From Lateolabrax maculatus (Eukaryota; Chordata; Actinopteri; Acropomatiformes; Lateolabracidae): a stretch of DNA of 64,000 nucleotides. The position numbers and the translations under genes were made by a program. This document shows, one piece after another, positions 25,001 to 38,300 of the stretch. Below the pieces are notes generated by a model, which was given only the letters and a program-made list of their open reading frames with translations, ran no database searches and was not told the origin of the DNA. Positions within the stretch are counted from its first letter, which is position 1. The number at the start of each line of letters is the position of its first letter. The stretch spans positions 11,791,501 through 11,855,500 of the forward strand of contig CM062210.1 of NCBI GenBank assembly GCA_031216445.1, given 5' to 3'.

Positions 25001-28000
25001 TGGAGAGCTTTGACATAGAACATGGATGAAGTGTTGGTGACCACGTACTGTAAGGAGGAACAAATAACATATCAAGGAAGAACAAAAGAAGAATTAAATG
25101 GAATCAAGGACCCTTGGTTTTACTACTACTAATAAATTAGTTATTAATGCCTTGATGCCAGTATAGTGTGAAATCAAACAAATACATGTCCACAGTAGTG
25201 GCGTTTACTCATACATGAATGAATCCTGAACAGTCTTTGCCTGTGGTGCACAAGTGACTACGTGTCAACAAACTGAAATTATTAGATGTGACAGAAAACA
25301 GTGGAGCCACTGTATAGTGGTGTGGTAAAAGGTTAGAGAGGGGAAAAGAACTGTTCTTTCAAGTAAGATAAACATCTTACCTTTTATTGAAATGAATTGA
25401 TGGAATAATGATCAGTATAAGTGTCTAAGCTCATTTTTGGGATTAAGCTAGTCAGTAGGTTTAAAACAGTTGGTAGAGTAAAAACATCAATTTGCTTCAA
25501 ATTTACAGTGCAGACATGAGAGTGGTAACAATATTCTTATCTCACTTTCGATAAGATAGTGAGTAAGTGTTTTTCCCACTATTCCTTTAAAGTGGTGACA
25601 CGTTTATTTAAGGACTTGTATGAGTGAGCCAAACTGTAGACATTTCTGGTGCATGTCGTATTTCTTACCTCTACGGCACTCTATTCCTCTGCTTTGCTGT
25701 GGCTGTACGTCTCTATAAAAATATATCCGATGGGTACTATGTTTGTTTCCACCGTGATAAATCAGTATAAGCACACTGGCTAATACTTGTAATTTTTCTA
25801 ACAGCTCAGCTATTCGTTTAATATCTCCATCACAGAGTAATTTGTATACATCACTTTCTACCTCTCTAGTCTTGTTTTATGGTATAGCATCATAAAATTC
25901 ACCATGAAATGCAATGTGATAAGTCTGTTATGAAGTATCAAAAGCCCTTTTTTTTTTTTACACTTAAAATCTCATTCCTTTCAAACTGGGGATTACTGTT
26001 GTCCCAATTTTCTCCTGCCTTTTGTGTTTGCTGTCACATCCCTCCAAATGTCTGTGGGAGGCTTCCCACCTATCCAGTAAGATGAAGTTGACTTGAGAAA
26101 TGTTCAAACATATTATCACCTTCGAACATGCAATTCTCTCTGGTGAGAAAATTGAGATAGAAGTGGAGGAGAAGAGGAGGAAAATCAGTGCAGTGTTTTG
26201 AAGCTTCCTGTGGCTGCAGTCGTCTTCTCAGAATGATAACAAAGGAAGAGATGATGTCCTTGTGTGTGTGTGCACATATGTGTGTCTCTGTGTGTGTGTG
26301 TGTCTACACTACATGTGTAATTCTACTGCTAGACAGAGACTCAAATACACCTGATGGCATCAGAGAATGCAATGATGCACTTTTTAATAATGAATGTAGA
26401 TTTTTATAAGTAAAAAACAAAAAGATAATCTTTCATCAATACATTTTTCTTCACCGTATGTGCTTGTGGTGTGCTTGTGTTTTTATGCTCTGCAGGTTCG
26501 GTTTGTGTGCATGTGTGTAATTCTGCGTCTGGATGACTACACATGCTAGACCAGAGCTGCAGTAAAGTATAGGATGTGTAGAAATTTAATCAGTAGACAA
26601 ATTACTATAGATGAACACATGGACTGCATCAGTTTCTATTTCCAAACTTGAGAGGTTTTTTTTTCTGCTCCATGGTTTAAAAGTGAAGTGAACAATTGGT
26701 GTTCAGATTTTTGTTGATTTGATTGTATTTTGATGGTGATCAGGTTTTCACCATCATACAGTTTTTCTGACCTTCAATATAATTCAAATTTTTGAGTGTG
26801 TTGTTAAAGTTTGACATGTGGGCTTCTATTAGAGCTACCAAAGAGCTTTCAGTTCTCAGGCTGTTTTGTTGGAAAATCAAACCCAACAGATACAGAATGA
26901 ACTAATATAAAAACTGTTAACAGAAGTGCAACCTTGCAAGTGGGATGATTGTTCAGCATTAATTATCATTTTCTTTCCACCCATTGCCTTCACATCTGTA
27001 GATGTGTTTCTGAAATCCTGGTTCACGCTTTGGCCAAATACTCTATTTGTGTCTGATTCTGAACTAATGCTACCACTTTGTGTGGACCGACCAAGGTCAG
27101 ATAATGAATCTCCAATTCATTTACATTTTTCTAGCTGTGGGGAAATTTTTTTATAGCTGTGGTGTGCAGCAAAGCTGAAATACAAATGCTTTCATGAAAC
27201 TAGGACCAGAATTGTTTCATAACTGTGGTTATATCAAGAAAGTAGAAGTTTGCGTAGAAATTGCACTTATTAAGCAGGGTGAGCATTGTACACCATGCTG
27301 CTGAGCCATTTCTTTTCAGTGAGTGGTTTCTTACCAGAAACGGTCTCAATCATCAACTCTCAACTACAGTGTAGTAGGTAAAATGTGGCTAATCTAGTGA
27401 GTCAGTGCCGGGAAAATGTGAACATAGACCACAGCCAAAATAGCAAAGCCGAGCGTAGTAACAAAGCACAAGGTCTTTCAAGAGATTTGTACTCATTCAG
27501 CGCTTTCTACAGCGCCTTAAAAGATAAACCTACTGTGATATGGCTCAAGTACTTCAGAAACTCACAGGCGTATCGTCACTTTTCTGATAATTTACTGTGT
27601 TCTTTGAGCTGAAAGCTTGGTGACTCAGAGTACAGTGCTCTGTTTGTAGGGATTGGAGGGCAGAATGTTAAACAGGAGCCCTGAGCCACTGCTGTCGAAA
27701 AGCAAACAACTACAGGGCTCGGACCACGTTGGTGTCAAGAATGCAACTGACTCTATCTGTGTGGTGCTTAAACCATTATACACATGTCAGCTTGCCTGCC
27801 ATCATGGACAAACGTGTGTTTGAACGAGAGCGATGTACTGAAAACTCTGACCTTTGTCTGTACAGTTTGCATTCACTGTCATGTCTGAATCCTTTTACGT
27901 CCCCGGTCTGATCTGATTTTTAGGAGTGTTTTGTATCTTTTTGGGCATTTGGGGTATGACTATGCAATATATACATTATGCAATAGAAATGGAGAATAGT

Positions 28001-30510
28001 AATTTTACAATATACTAACATTAGTGCGTTTTTTTATCATAATATAGCATTGTTATTTCCCAGGTTCCTACATTAGAAGGATTAGCCCAGTCTTTGCTCA
28101 TTTTAAGTCAGGCACAGTGTGTCACAGTGTTCTGCAGGTGACAGTAGTTGCATTATGAAAATGTAAATAAATAGTAAAAGCTATTGCTAACTACTGGAGA
28201 CATTGTGTTCCTTCATTTCACATTCCACCTCCATCATTTGAACTTTAAAGGCCATGTTAGCCCTGGGACCAATTCATTTCTGCTCCCAAGAACACACACA
28301 CTCACACTTGTGAATGCCGCAAGCAGCACCTGAATGGTCAGTATTATGGATAAAAAATATTCATAATTTCAAATGAGCGCTGTCCTAAAACACCCTATTT
28401 CATTTGACTAGTAGTTTATTTTCTATGACAGATTTAAATTACATTGGCATCATCTCCACAAAAGAGGAGTAAAACTTTTATCTCCCAAATAAAAGAGACA
28501 AATGAACTGAGTGTGGGTTTGTTTACTTTCCACTACCTCCCAGCCTGTCATGATGTAAGCAGACATCCTGTCGGTTCCGCCGTTGTTCTGAGGACGTTGT
28601 TTATGAGACTGTGTGTGCTGCCAGATGCTGCATTGTAATTGAAAGGAAACCGTCTGGACTCTCCCTCCTCTCCTGCTGCTGCTGCTGGCACTTCAGGAAC
28701 GTTAGCTCTAAGTGGAGCTTTACTGGTTCATTTATTTATACACCGTTTTTGTTGTTGTTCCCTCCGTTTCTCCACATATTCTCTCTTTATTACACTATTT
28801 ATTTCACTCAACTTCATTTCCACATCAAACGTGCAATTTGCAAAATTGTTTGCAAAAAAAAGTGTTATTAACCATATTATTATTATTATTATTATTATCT
28901 GTCTTATCTGTCTTAACTAACTGGTGTAGCTTTTAAGTAGTGGGACATGTTAAAGCTCTGAGATATATACACTTATGTAAAGTATATGGTTAAAACAACT
29001 ACAGAGACACAAAACAACCATGAAGAGATGCAAAATTAATGCAAAAAGAATACAAATATGCAATGTTATCGTTTGTGGTCTTTTTGCATCTCTTTTTGAT
29101 TGTGTCTTGCACCTATGTAGGAGGGGCGGGGGTCCTTTTACATGTTTGTGTCCAAGGGACCCTTGTCTCATAATCTGTCCATTGCTGTAGGCTGTTTGGA
29201 GTTACAGATAGCTGCTATTTATATCATTATTTCTTATTAGAATATTTAAAGTTGTCAATTTGCTATTCCTTTTATTACACTGTATATATAATGCAACGAT
29301 TAATAATGTACAGTTTGTTATTGAGTCTTAACACATTTTGACTCATTTTACAAATGTGCCCCCCTTCTTTGAATCTGTGCCCCAGTCTTGCCTCTCCATT
29401 TAAAAGTTTCTAAACCCACCCCTGATTACAGATATGTCCACAAATATAACTAGAGAGTTGAATTTATAGGTCAAAAGCTACATTTAGTTTTGGACCTGTC
29501 AATCATTTTAGGATGGATTGAGTCATTAATGATTCTTGGTGGTTATCAATGCAACAGTTCCTGTCTATGAGCAGGTCTTTATATACAGCAGAAACTGTGC
29601 AGACAATCATTCTTTTTCAGACATTTGAGTGGAGTAAAACCCACTGCAACAGAAAGAAAACGTTGAACAGTGATGATACTCAGACCACTGATAGCGACAA
29701 AAGTTGAAGAAGTTGATCCAGGACAAACTATAGGTGTACCATGACCTTCAAGCTGAATCTGTCAGCCCGGGGCTCCAACAAGTGGGCCAAGCAGCTGGAG
29801 GACTGTGAGACAGCAAATGAGGCTCTAGGCACCCAGGTCGAGGTGTTGAAGGCTCATCTCCAGGGAGCTGTACAGCACATTGCCAGTCAGGAGGAGAAGG
29901 TCGGTGAGCTCTCCCTCACTCCAAAGGCATGAAGCTCAGTTCAGTTGGACACTCTAAATTGCCCCCAATCGATCAGCTTTAATAATAAAATTATAAATGA
30001 AAACATTTCAAAATGAAAGTTGTGCCTGTGCAGCTGTATTTTGTTGTAGCTGTTAAGTGGATGATCAATGTTTAAGGACACCAGGATTGTTGGAGACAAA
30101 ACATTAAATTGTGTTTGGTCTATACTGGGTACCGCTAGTGTGTCTATTTTTCTTAAAATTGCACATTAGTCATTGACAAAAGCAGCTGGAAAACCAAGCA
30201 ATTTGGTTTTAATAATAACAGAGAGAAAAAAGTATAATATTTAATACAAACATCCACTTGTTATATCTTTACACATACATCACACACACACATCACACAT
30301 ACAATGTACACTCAGTCGCAGTGTGCAGACACCCTTGCAGATTCAGGCCACTGCGGTCATCTGTGTGGTTACCATGGCGATATCGAGCGATTTTCCGCCT
30401 TCACTTCCCTGAGTGGCGGGAATGGCAAGTGCTGAGTAACAAAGGTGAGACGATGGTCATGGAGAGAAAATACAGAGGTTGGATGCGAGGAAGAATGTAC
30501 TCGACTGAGA

Positions 30511-30551
<41 letters not shown>

Positions 30552-33500
30552 AGTGACCTTCCATCACCTCTGTAGTGACAAGGCAGCTGTGCCATTAACG
30601 GCCAAGTAATGACAAATGCATCACTCTGTTTTTTCACAATAGTCACTAGAATGAAAAACAGGCATGAATGGAAAGATTGACAAAGAAAACAATGATGTGG
30701 TGTCCCCAGTTGGTGATCACTGTCATCTTAAAATGCTGTACAGCCTACTGAGATGTATCATTTAATCATGTTAAAGGAATGGTGTGAAATATCGCATCTG
30801 ACTTACTTTACTTAAAGCTGCTATAATCGATATTTTTATATTAAGGATCAAATGATAATTTGAAATTTGGCTCGCTCATTTTGACAAAGTCCCTGAGAAT
30901 GTTTTACCTGATTCTGCAGTTCACATCAGCTCTACAGAGCTTAATAGCATCTTTCGGCTCATTTTTTTGGGTTTATGGCCCATATACTTTACTGTTTTGG
31001 TCTCACAACTCTCATCAACTTAGTTTCCAGACAAAAAGCTCTGATAAACCCACTGTGCACTACTCTGCACAGCACCGAACATTGGACAGATAAACCTAAC
31101 GAATCACTGTTAAAATCTGTATAATGATGTGACAAAGATCATGGTTTGGGTTCAAATAAGTACCTTGTTAAGGTTAGAAAAACAGTGTCTGGGATAAAAT
31201 GACTACTGAAGGTTAGGGGACCTTCACTGTCATGGTTCCTATCATAAACCTTTGGTTAAGGTTCGGTAATGATCGTGGTCATGCTTTAAAAATTCTTTCT
31301 TAAAAAAGTAATTGCACCACTTGAGTAAATATACTGAATTACCTCTGATTACTGCATCTGACAAATGAATGAAGTATAAAATGATGTTTAAGTCCGAATA
31401 GAGTAACACACACACAGGTACATTTTCTTTCTTGTCCGGGATAAACATACGCTGCAAACAGGACGGCTTCCTACAGGCTGCATATACATGACTGACAGGT
31501 GACAGAAAAAACCTTTCATCACACATTTGGCAAAGTTATGCTGACAGGCTGTTGTGACAGAGGTTGATGCTGGTATGTAAGCAGTGCTGAGCTGGCGTTG
31601 GTGTGGGATGAATTATCATGATACCCAGGATATTTGTGTATCAGCTTCCCTGTGTGTCTCTCTCCGTATGTGTGTGTGTGTGTGTGTGTGTGTGGGTGTG
31701 TGTGTGTATGTGAGAGAGAGAGAGCTGCCCACCTGTCTGTGCGTGCTCTTTGCGAGGCGGCTCACTTTCTCTGACAGCAGTCCTTTTGTGTCTACATTGT
31801 CCTGAGCTGCTGCAGGTAATTTCTCCACCTATTGTCCCCTTCCACACTGCCAGAAACTATAATTCAGCTCTAACCAAGCGAGAACAGTACAGCTCTGTTG
31901 AACGCTTCTTCAGTCAGAGTGAAACAACTCTGGGAGTGAGGGACGGGTGGAGCGTGTAATGGTTTGGGGACTTGTTACACCGTGCTGAGACTGGGAGGAC
32001 TGGGCCTGAAAATGAAGATACACGGGGCAGCTTGAAATCAAAGTGGAGACACACACACACACCTTTCGGGTGACGCGACTGTTAAGGCACCTGTTGACTG
32101 TAGTTAAATGTGTAGAAAAAGATCCAACATTGTCTTTTTTGGTTGAGTTATAGCATGTAACTGCATGCCACAGTGAAATAATGTAATAGCTGTGATTCCT
32201 GGCTTACAGGCTCTGCACTAAAACATTGCAGTGCTCTGACAAACAGCAGTTCATCTTGCAGTAAAGCTGAAATAGTATAACATACCGGCTGCCTGTGTTA
32301 CTGCTGCTGTCAAGGGTAAAAAGAAGAAAAACGCCAGCTTCTTTGATTTTGATGTGTTTTGATGTTTTTGTTTGCCTGGCTTCATACTTTCATGTGTTGG
32401 GCTTATTAAACCCCATCATGAAATCAAGTTTATTGCTGTTTTATGCAAAATATATGTATTTCAGTAGGACTTACACTTGTGGGAGACACCAAGTCTGCAT
32501 CCAATGGCAAAATTTTGGTGTGGAAGAGTGATGGCTGTGTATGCGGCTGTATTCTTGGCTGTGTAACAGTTTGCTGTGGCAGAGATCGGTGAGTGGCTCT
32601 GGCTCCTTGAAGCCGGACTCGCACCAGACCACGGCAAGCATTTGACTGTCTCTGTGCTTTCAGCCAGAAACTGCAGCCTGTCCAACAGGAGCGGCAAGAA
32701 GACACTGTTGACTAGATTATGTTGGAGGCGATGCGACCTGCCAAGGATGGGAGTCATGGAGTTTGGTCTTGCATGTGTTTTGTCAGCAGCAGCGGCTGAA
32801 GCTTTGGAACAATTAAAGCCTGGGTTTGGGACAGGAGGCTTGGGTTTGGTTTTGTTCTGGCTCTGGTTAGTGGATGGAAATGAGCTAAAGCGAGGATCAG
32901 CTGTGGAACTGGAGCCAGGATGCTCTTGTGTTTTGTCTGGAGCCACGTTTGGGAATGGCTATGGGGTGCGGTCAGGGGATGAGATGGAAATGTACCTGGA
33001 GTGCGGTCAGTCTCTCATTCCAGTAGCATTATATTCCACCTTGGTGTTTCTGGCAAATCCCTTTTCCTGCACTGTCTGACAATTTATCTTCTTAATAAGC
33101 TGCATGTCCATTTATACTCTCTTCATTTTTACAGCTACACTGATGAGCAGGTCACAATAAATACCACAGGAGGGATGTCTGACAAGAGTTAATGGGCCAC
33201 TAAGGGAATATGTGGTTTGAAGGCGGGGATGTTTTAGCCACTACACCTTCTGTGGGCTTTCACATCTCTTTAGGTAGACCTGTCTAAGAGTTATAATCCC
33301 AAAGTTTCCATTTTGGGTCACAAGAATGTCCCTTTTCCCTTTGGTGTAACTCTACATTTTGGAGTTACGTACACAAATATAGCACAAACTCATGAGAGAC
33401 TTGGCCTGAATGAGTTATAAAGAAAACATACAAAAAATTCACTACGCTTAGGTGCACTGAGAATATGCCTATGATAAGTGCCAGCGTGTAATTTGTTTGA

Positions 33501-34526
33501 AAGGAAAAAGGAATTATAGGAGGAATTGTCATGTTTCTTCAACTGTCATTTTGTTTCTCTTTTTGCACAGTAGGGAAAGGCACCAAGCATCAGAAACAAA
33601 ACAATATAATTGACAAGATGACAAAATGGAGTTGGGAATACAGTTGACAAGAGTACAAAAAGGGGTTTAGTGGCATTGTGCACAGTGTAACCTACTTTTA
33701 ATGTGGCAACACTGTGAAAGAATATGCAGCTACATTATTATATGGTATGATATGAGCTGAATATTTGCATTTCTGTGACAGGCGTCAGTTCTAAGGCTTT
33801 TATCAGAATTTGTCTTTCTCTCCCCCTTTAGAAAGCAGTGTTCACGAGGGAAGCACCGGCAACGACAACGATGGCAGCATCTGTGGCAGTGACTCCGCTT
33901 TCTACAAACAGAGTGAAGGTGAGAGATGCGGTGATGAGCGCAGTGCAGATGGGTTATTTTAGCCACAATTATAGTCAACATTATCTTTTCCACTCTGCAG
34001 TTGTTTCTTGTCCGCTGTGTTAGATTGATTTGTGTCACCATTTGTCCCTTTTTCCATTTTCTTAAAAGGTTGAGCTTTTATGTTTATTACTCATTAATTG
34101 TTCCCTTAACAGATAGAGACCATTCTTTAAAGTGTGTGGGGGGAATAACACAACACTAAAGTGACAGTCATTAGACTGCAGACATATTCAAATTTGCATC
34201 CATACACACAAACATAAATCCATGCATAAAACCACTGACAGGCCGTCTCGCGCAAATGCACACGCATACACAGATAAATTATAGCCTCCTACACACTGCA
34301 GACAACACATTTAGGCACACGTGCTTGTGCCATTTACTGTACACACACACGCCTACATACACCAATAAATGCGCAAACAGCTAAAAAGCCCCAATCTAAT
34401 GATAAAGTAAATTTCATTTGTTTGTTAGTAATTATGAGTTGTTTATGCAATGATCAAGATCTGCCATTTAGATAATGGCAGCTCTTGAGAAGCCCACAAA
34501 CAAACATTGTGTGTGTGTATGTGTAT

Positions 34527-34559
<33 letters not shown>

Positions 34560-34560
34560 A

Positions 34561-34591
<31 letters not shown>

Positions 34592-35316
34592 TATTTTCTA
34601 ATTAGACTGTGTGTCTAAAATGTTCAAATGGACAGTTTGTACTATGTTGCATTGTTTTCTACTGTCTTGATGGAAGTAATTGCCGTTTTTGTTGACTGTC
34701 ATTTTTTTATTTTTTGTCCCAAATTGTTATTACGATACTTACAGAATGAAATACATATCAATTTCAACTTTCAACTTCCAGCTTTCAATTAAGAATGTTG
34801 CCAGACGAAACTGCGAGCTCATGTTTTATCTGCTCTGGCAGATGTGTCTGGCCCCTCTCCCGGTCAGACACATTCTTACCCATCCTGAAATTGGTCGGGT
34901 TTAATGGAGGGGAAAGAATGTGTGTTAGGCTGGGGGTGAAGTGTCTATAGGTTGTTACTCAGGTGTAATATGTCCGAACCGTTATGTGTGGCTCATGTGT
35001 GTGATATTAGGACACAGTATGGCAGAGACGCTCACAGTCGCCCTGCGTGTTGCTGAAGAAGCTATAGAGGAGGCCATTGCTAAGGCGGAAGAGTTCAGTG
35101 ACAGCTTGGTGAGACATCCCTCTGTTCCTCTTCTCCCTTTGCTCTCCATCCCCCCCTTTTCTATCTCCCTCTTTCACTGACATGGCCTCTTACTTCTCTC
35201 CTCTCCTCTCCTGCTGCCTCCCTCTTAGTCTCAGTATCAGTGGGATGCAGTCATGGTTTTTGGCTAAGACGCTGCACAGAACCTCTCCTGGTAATTCACA
35301 AGTCGCTTTGAACAGA

Positions 35317-35358
<42 letters not shown>

Positions 35359-38300
35359 GAGAAGCAGAATGAAGCTCGGTATCTGCGGGACCACAAAGAG
35401 GAGCTCATAGAGGAACTTGCCACAACCATTGTACAAAAAGTAGGTTGAGTTTTATTTTTGTTTACTTTCTACTTGTGTATGAAAGCGTTAAGTGTACTCT
35501 CTTTACTTTGACAGTCTGACTGACGAACAGTTATAATCTTAAACAAAAGCATTTCCATTGATATTACATTGTGGTAGAGAGATGGAACAAGAACACAGAA
35601 AATTAAAGTTGTTTTCCTCTTTTGAAATTGGGAATTATAACACCACTTAAGAAAAGGGCAGAAAGTCTTTGAATATGAAATTTTAGTTGGAATTAAGATT
35701 CAAATTTTAATTGTAATAATTTCTTGTAATGTGCATACATATAGTAAGTGGAGACAAAGTTTGCAGTTGTTTGATTGCTTTTCAGTTTTGATTAACATTT
35801 GTTGGCCATCAAGTCGTTGAAGGTGAAATAAAAAAGTATTTTTATCTCAACTTGTAGGATGTCAGTGCATTATATAACATAAAAATTCAAATGGAAACTG
35901 GCTTATTGGTTTTAAAGTTTCATTATAGCAAATTATTCATGCCTAAGTGTAAATGTAAAATGTTATTGGATTGTATTTTCCAATTTGCAATTATTATTAT
36001 CATTTATTATTTAAATAATGCTCTCTCATTTTGTCTTGTTTCACATTCTCCTCCTTTTCCCTCTCTCTCCTTCTCAGATCATCCAGAGGAGGAAGCGTTC
36101 AGAAATGCAGACAGAGTATGACTTTGTTTGGCCTCAGCCTCAGTCCCTGATCCAGTCCAGTGAACTCCCCTCTCCGTCTCAGCCTCAAGCTTCATCAGAA
36201 GGCCCACAGGACCCCCTCAAGACCTCATACTCCCTCTGGGTCAGTCTCTGCACTCCACTTAAAATGTTCAAATTCTAAAAAATAAATGTCAACCATATCC
36301 AGCGGGGTGAAAACAAAACCGTGCTGTCTGCGGGTGTAAACTGGCACGTCTTGGTTTCCTCTTCTATTGTGCACCATGTGTTTAAAGAAGGGTGGTTTTG
36401 GTTGTTCCAGAGTACAAGCTGTGCATTTCCCACTTCATTTCAAAGCTCATACAGTATAATGATCCTCTGTCTGTGTTTTGGTGTGTGTTCCTCTGGGTGG
36501 ACCAGCCATCGTCTCTGTGTGTTTGCCAGATTAAAAAAACACAGGAATGTTGTTTTTGGCAGATAATCACTTCAAATTCAACTTTTTAGTAGCACTGGTT
36601 ACATATGTGGTGACAGTGAGGTCCCATTTAGCATCGTATGTCTCTTTCTTTGTCTGATATCCTCTGTGGAAGTCGCAATATTCAAAAGATTAAGGTATTC
36701 TCCAGCATTTTGTCTATTTTGATGCTGTTCTGGATCCATATGCAACATAAAAACATTATTGTAACTCAATAAGGGGATTGCTTGGCAGACACTGGGCGCT
36801 CTTTGAGTTTCATTTACTGTATGTTTCACCATTTTCCTCGGGTAAAGGAAAAATAGACCACCAAGCAACAAAACCCATAGGTGCATGGCTAATAGCTCTT
36901 TTTCCCTGTAAGTAGGCAAAAGCAAAGCAGTAGAAGTATTGCAAATGTGATTTGAACCAAGTGTGAACCAAATCGGATTGATATCTGAGTGGGCCAGAAG
37001 AAGGTCCAAAGATGACAGTTTACCTAGCATTGTTACACTAAATGTTCCAGGTTTGAGAAAAGTCCATAAAACATGTTGATTACACCCAGGTTACACAAAC
37101 ACATAGATATATATAGTACACACAGGAACACATATACACAAATCAGCAATGCACACACACCTGGCAGTGGTTCGCATTACTAGTCAGCGGGGACTCTTAG
37201 AGATTTGTCATCGTCCCGTGTGTAAACGAAGCATCAAAGCTGCGCTCCCCGGGCCTCACCGTTCTGTTTCCCGCTGTTTCACTCAGCGAAGATCAAAGTC
37301 GTGTGAAATACGAGGGGATCCTCCTCAACTGCTCGCCCGCCATGGGACGGGCTCTGTTTATCAGCACTCTGCAAACACACTCACTAAGACACAGTGCATG
37401 CTAATACACACTAAAATCTGTACTACCTGAACACCTATCCTTAGGATCTTCATGTTTTTTTTTCTTCAATTCTTATGTGCCCTGCTAGACAGTTAAATTT
37501 ATACTTGAACATGTATGTACCTGCATCAGTCCTTTCATCTGGATGTTCAAGATCAAGACTGAATGTTCACCAATAAAATTTTAGTGTGAGTTTGTGCACC
37601 TGAATGAGGTTTAAAGTGCTCCCTATATTGTCCCTTTCATTCTCAGAGGAGCAGCCGATAAATCTACATCCCAATGACATACCAAGTTTTAGAGCATATC
37701 CACAATCATTGACTGTACAGTGGTCAATAGGTGTGTGTGTTTAATCCAGACCTACTCGAATCAGAAAACTTCTTCCTAAACCTAAATTAGTCCCTTGTCA
37801 ATGGGAGGACTGGCAACATTTCTTAATTTTTTGAGACTTTCTTTTTTTTTTACCTTTCTTTGAATTTGAAGACATTTTATTATCATTCGTAAAAGGTAGT
37901 TGCCCAAGATTTCCCTTTCACACACGAACATACATGAAGAGAGACTTGTCTACTGACTGGTTTGTCATTTAGTTGTTTTCTAGCTCCACCTGCTGACGAG
38001 AATCTTGACTCACAGCCGCAGTGGTACAGATTTCTGGCCAGACAGGAAATAGACTAGCCAGGAGTGCACTCCTTTATATTATGTAATTACTATATGTGGA
38101 TATTATATGTGACTGTTCCTGGCCACTGTGCTGCTGCCTCTGTCCAAGCAGTAATAATCTGTCTGGAGCTCCTTTGACTGAAAGTCTGTCTGAAGGGCCT
38201 GCTCAGACTCAAGTGGCCCTATATTAAGAAGAGGGTGATGTTCAACTTTAAACCTCCAGAGCTGTCAAACATCTGTGTCGTAAACCTTTGTGTGTTTTAA

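Larger units (their letters stand above)
22004..33831 (+). other. 11.8-kb myrip intron
   Basis: Holds coiled-coil copy B, several microsatellites, dispersed repeats and a both-strand open stretch at 32461-33079. A block at 27360-27760 (ORF starting MANLVSQCRENVN) may be another dispersed repeat. No further myrip exon is required, since the frame joins 22003 to 33832 directly. Confidence 0.7.

Noticed and set aside
33838..34023. ORF MFTREAPATTTMAASV over a myrip exon
   Set aside because: Wrong frame; the phase carried from 22003 gives the conserved GSDSAFYKQSEG peptide instead.
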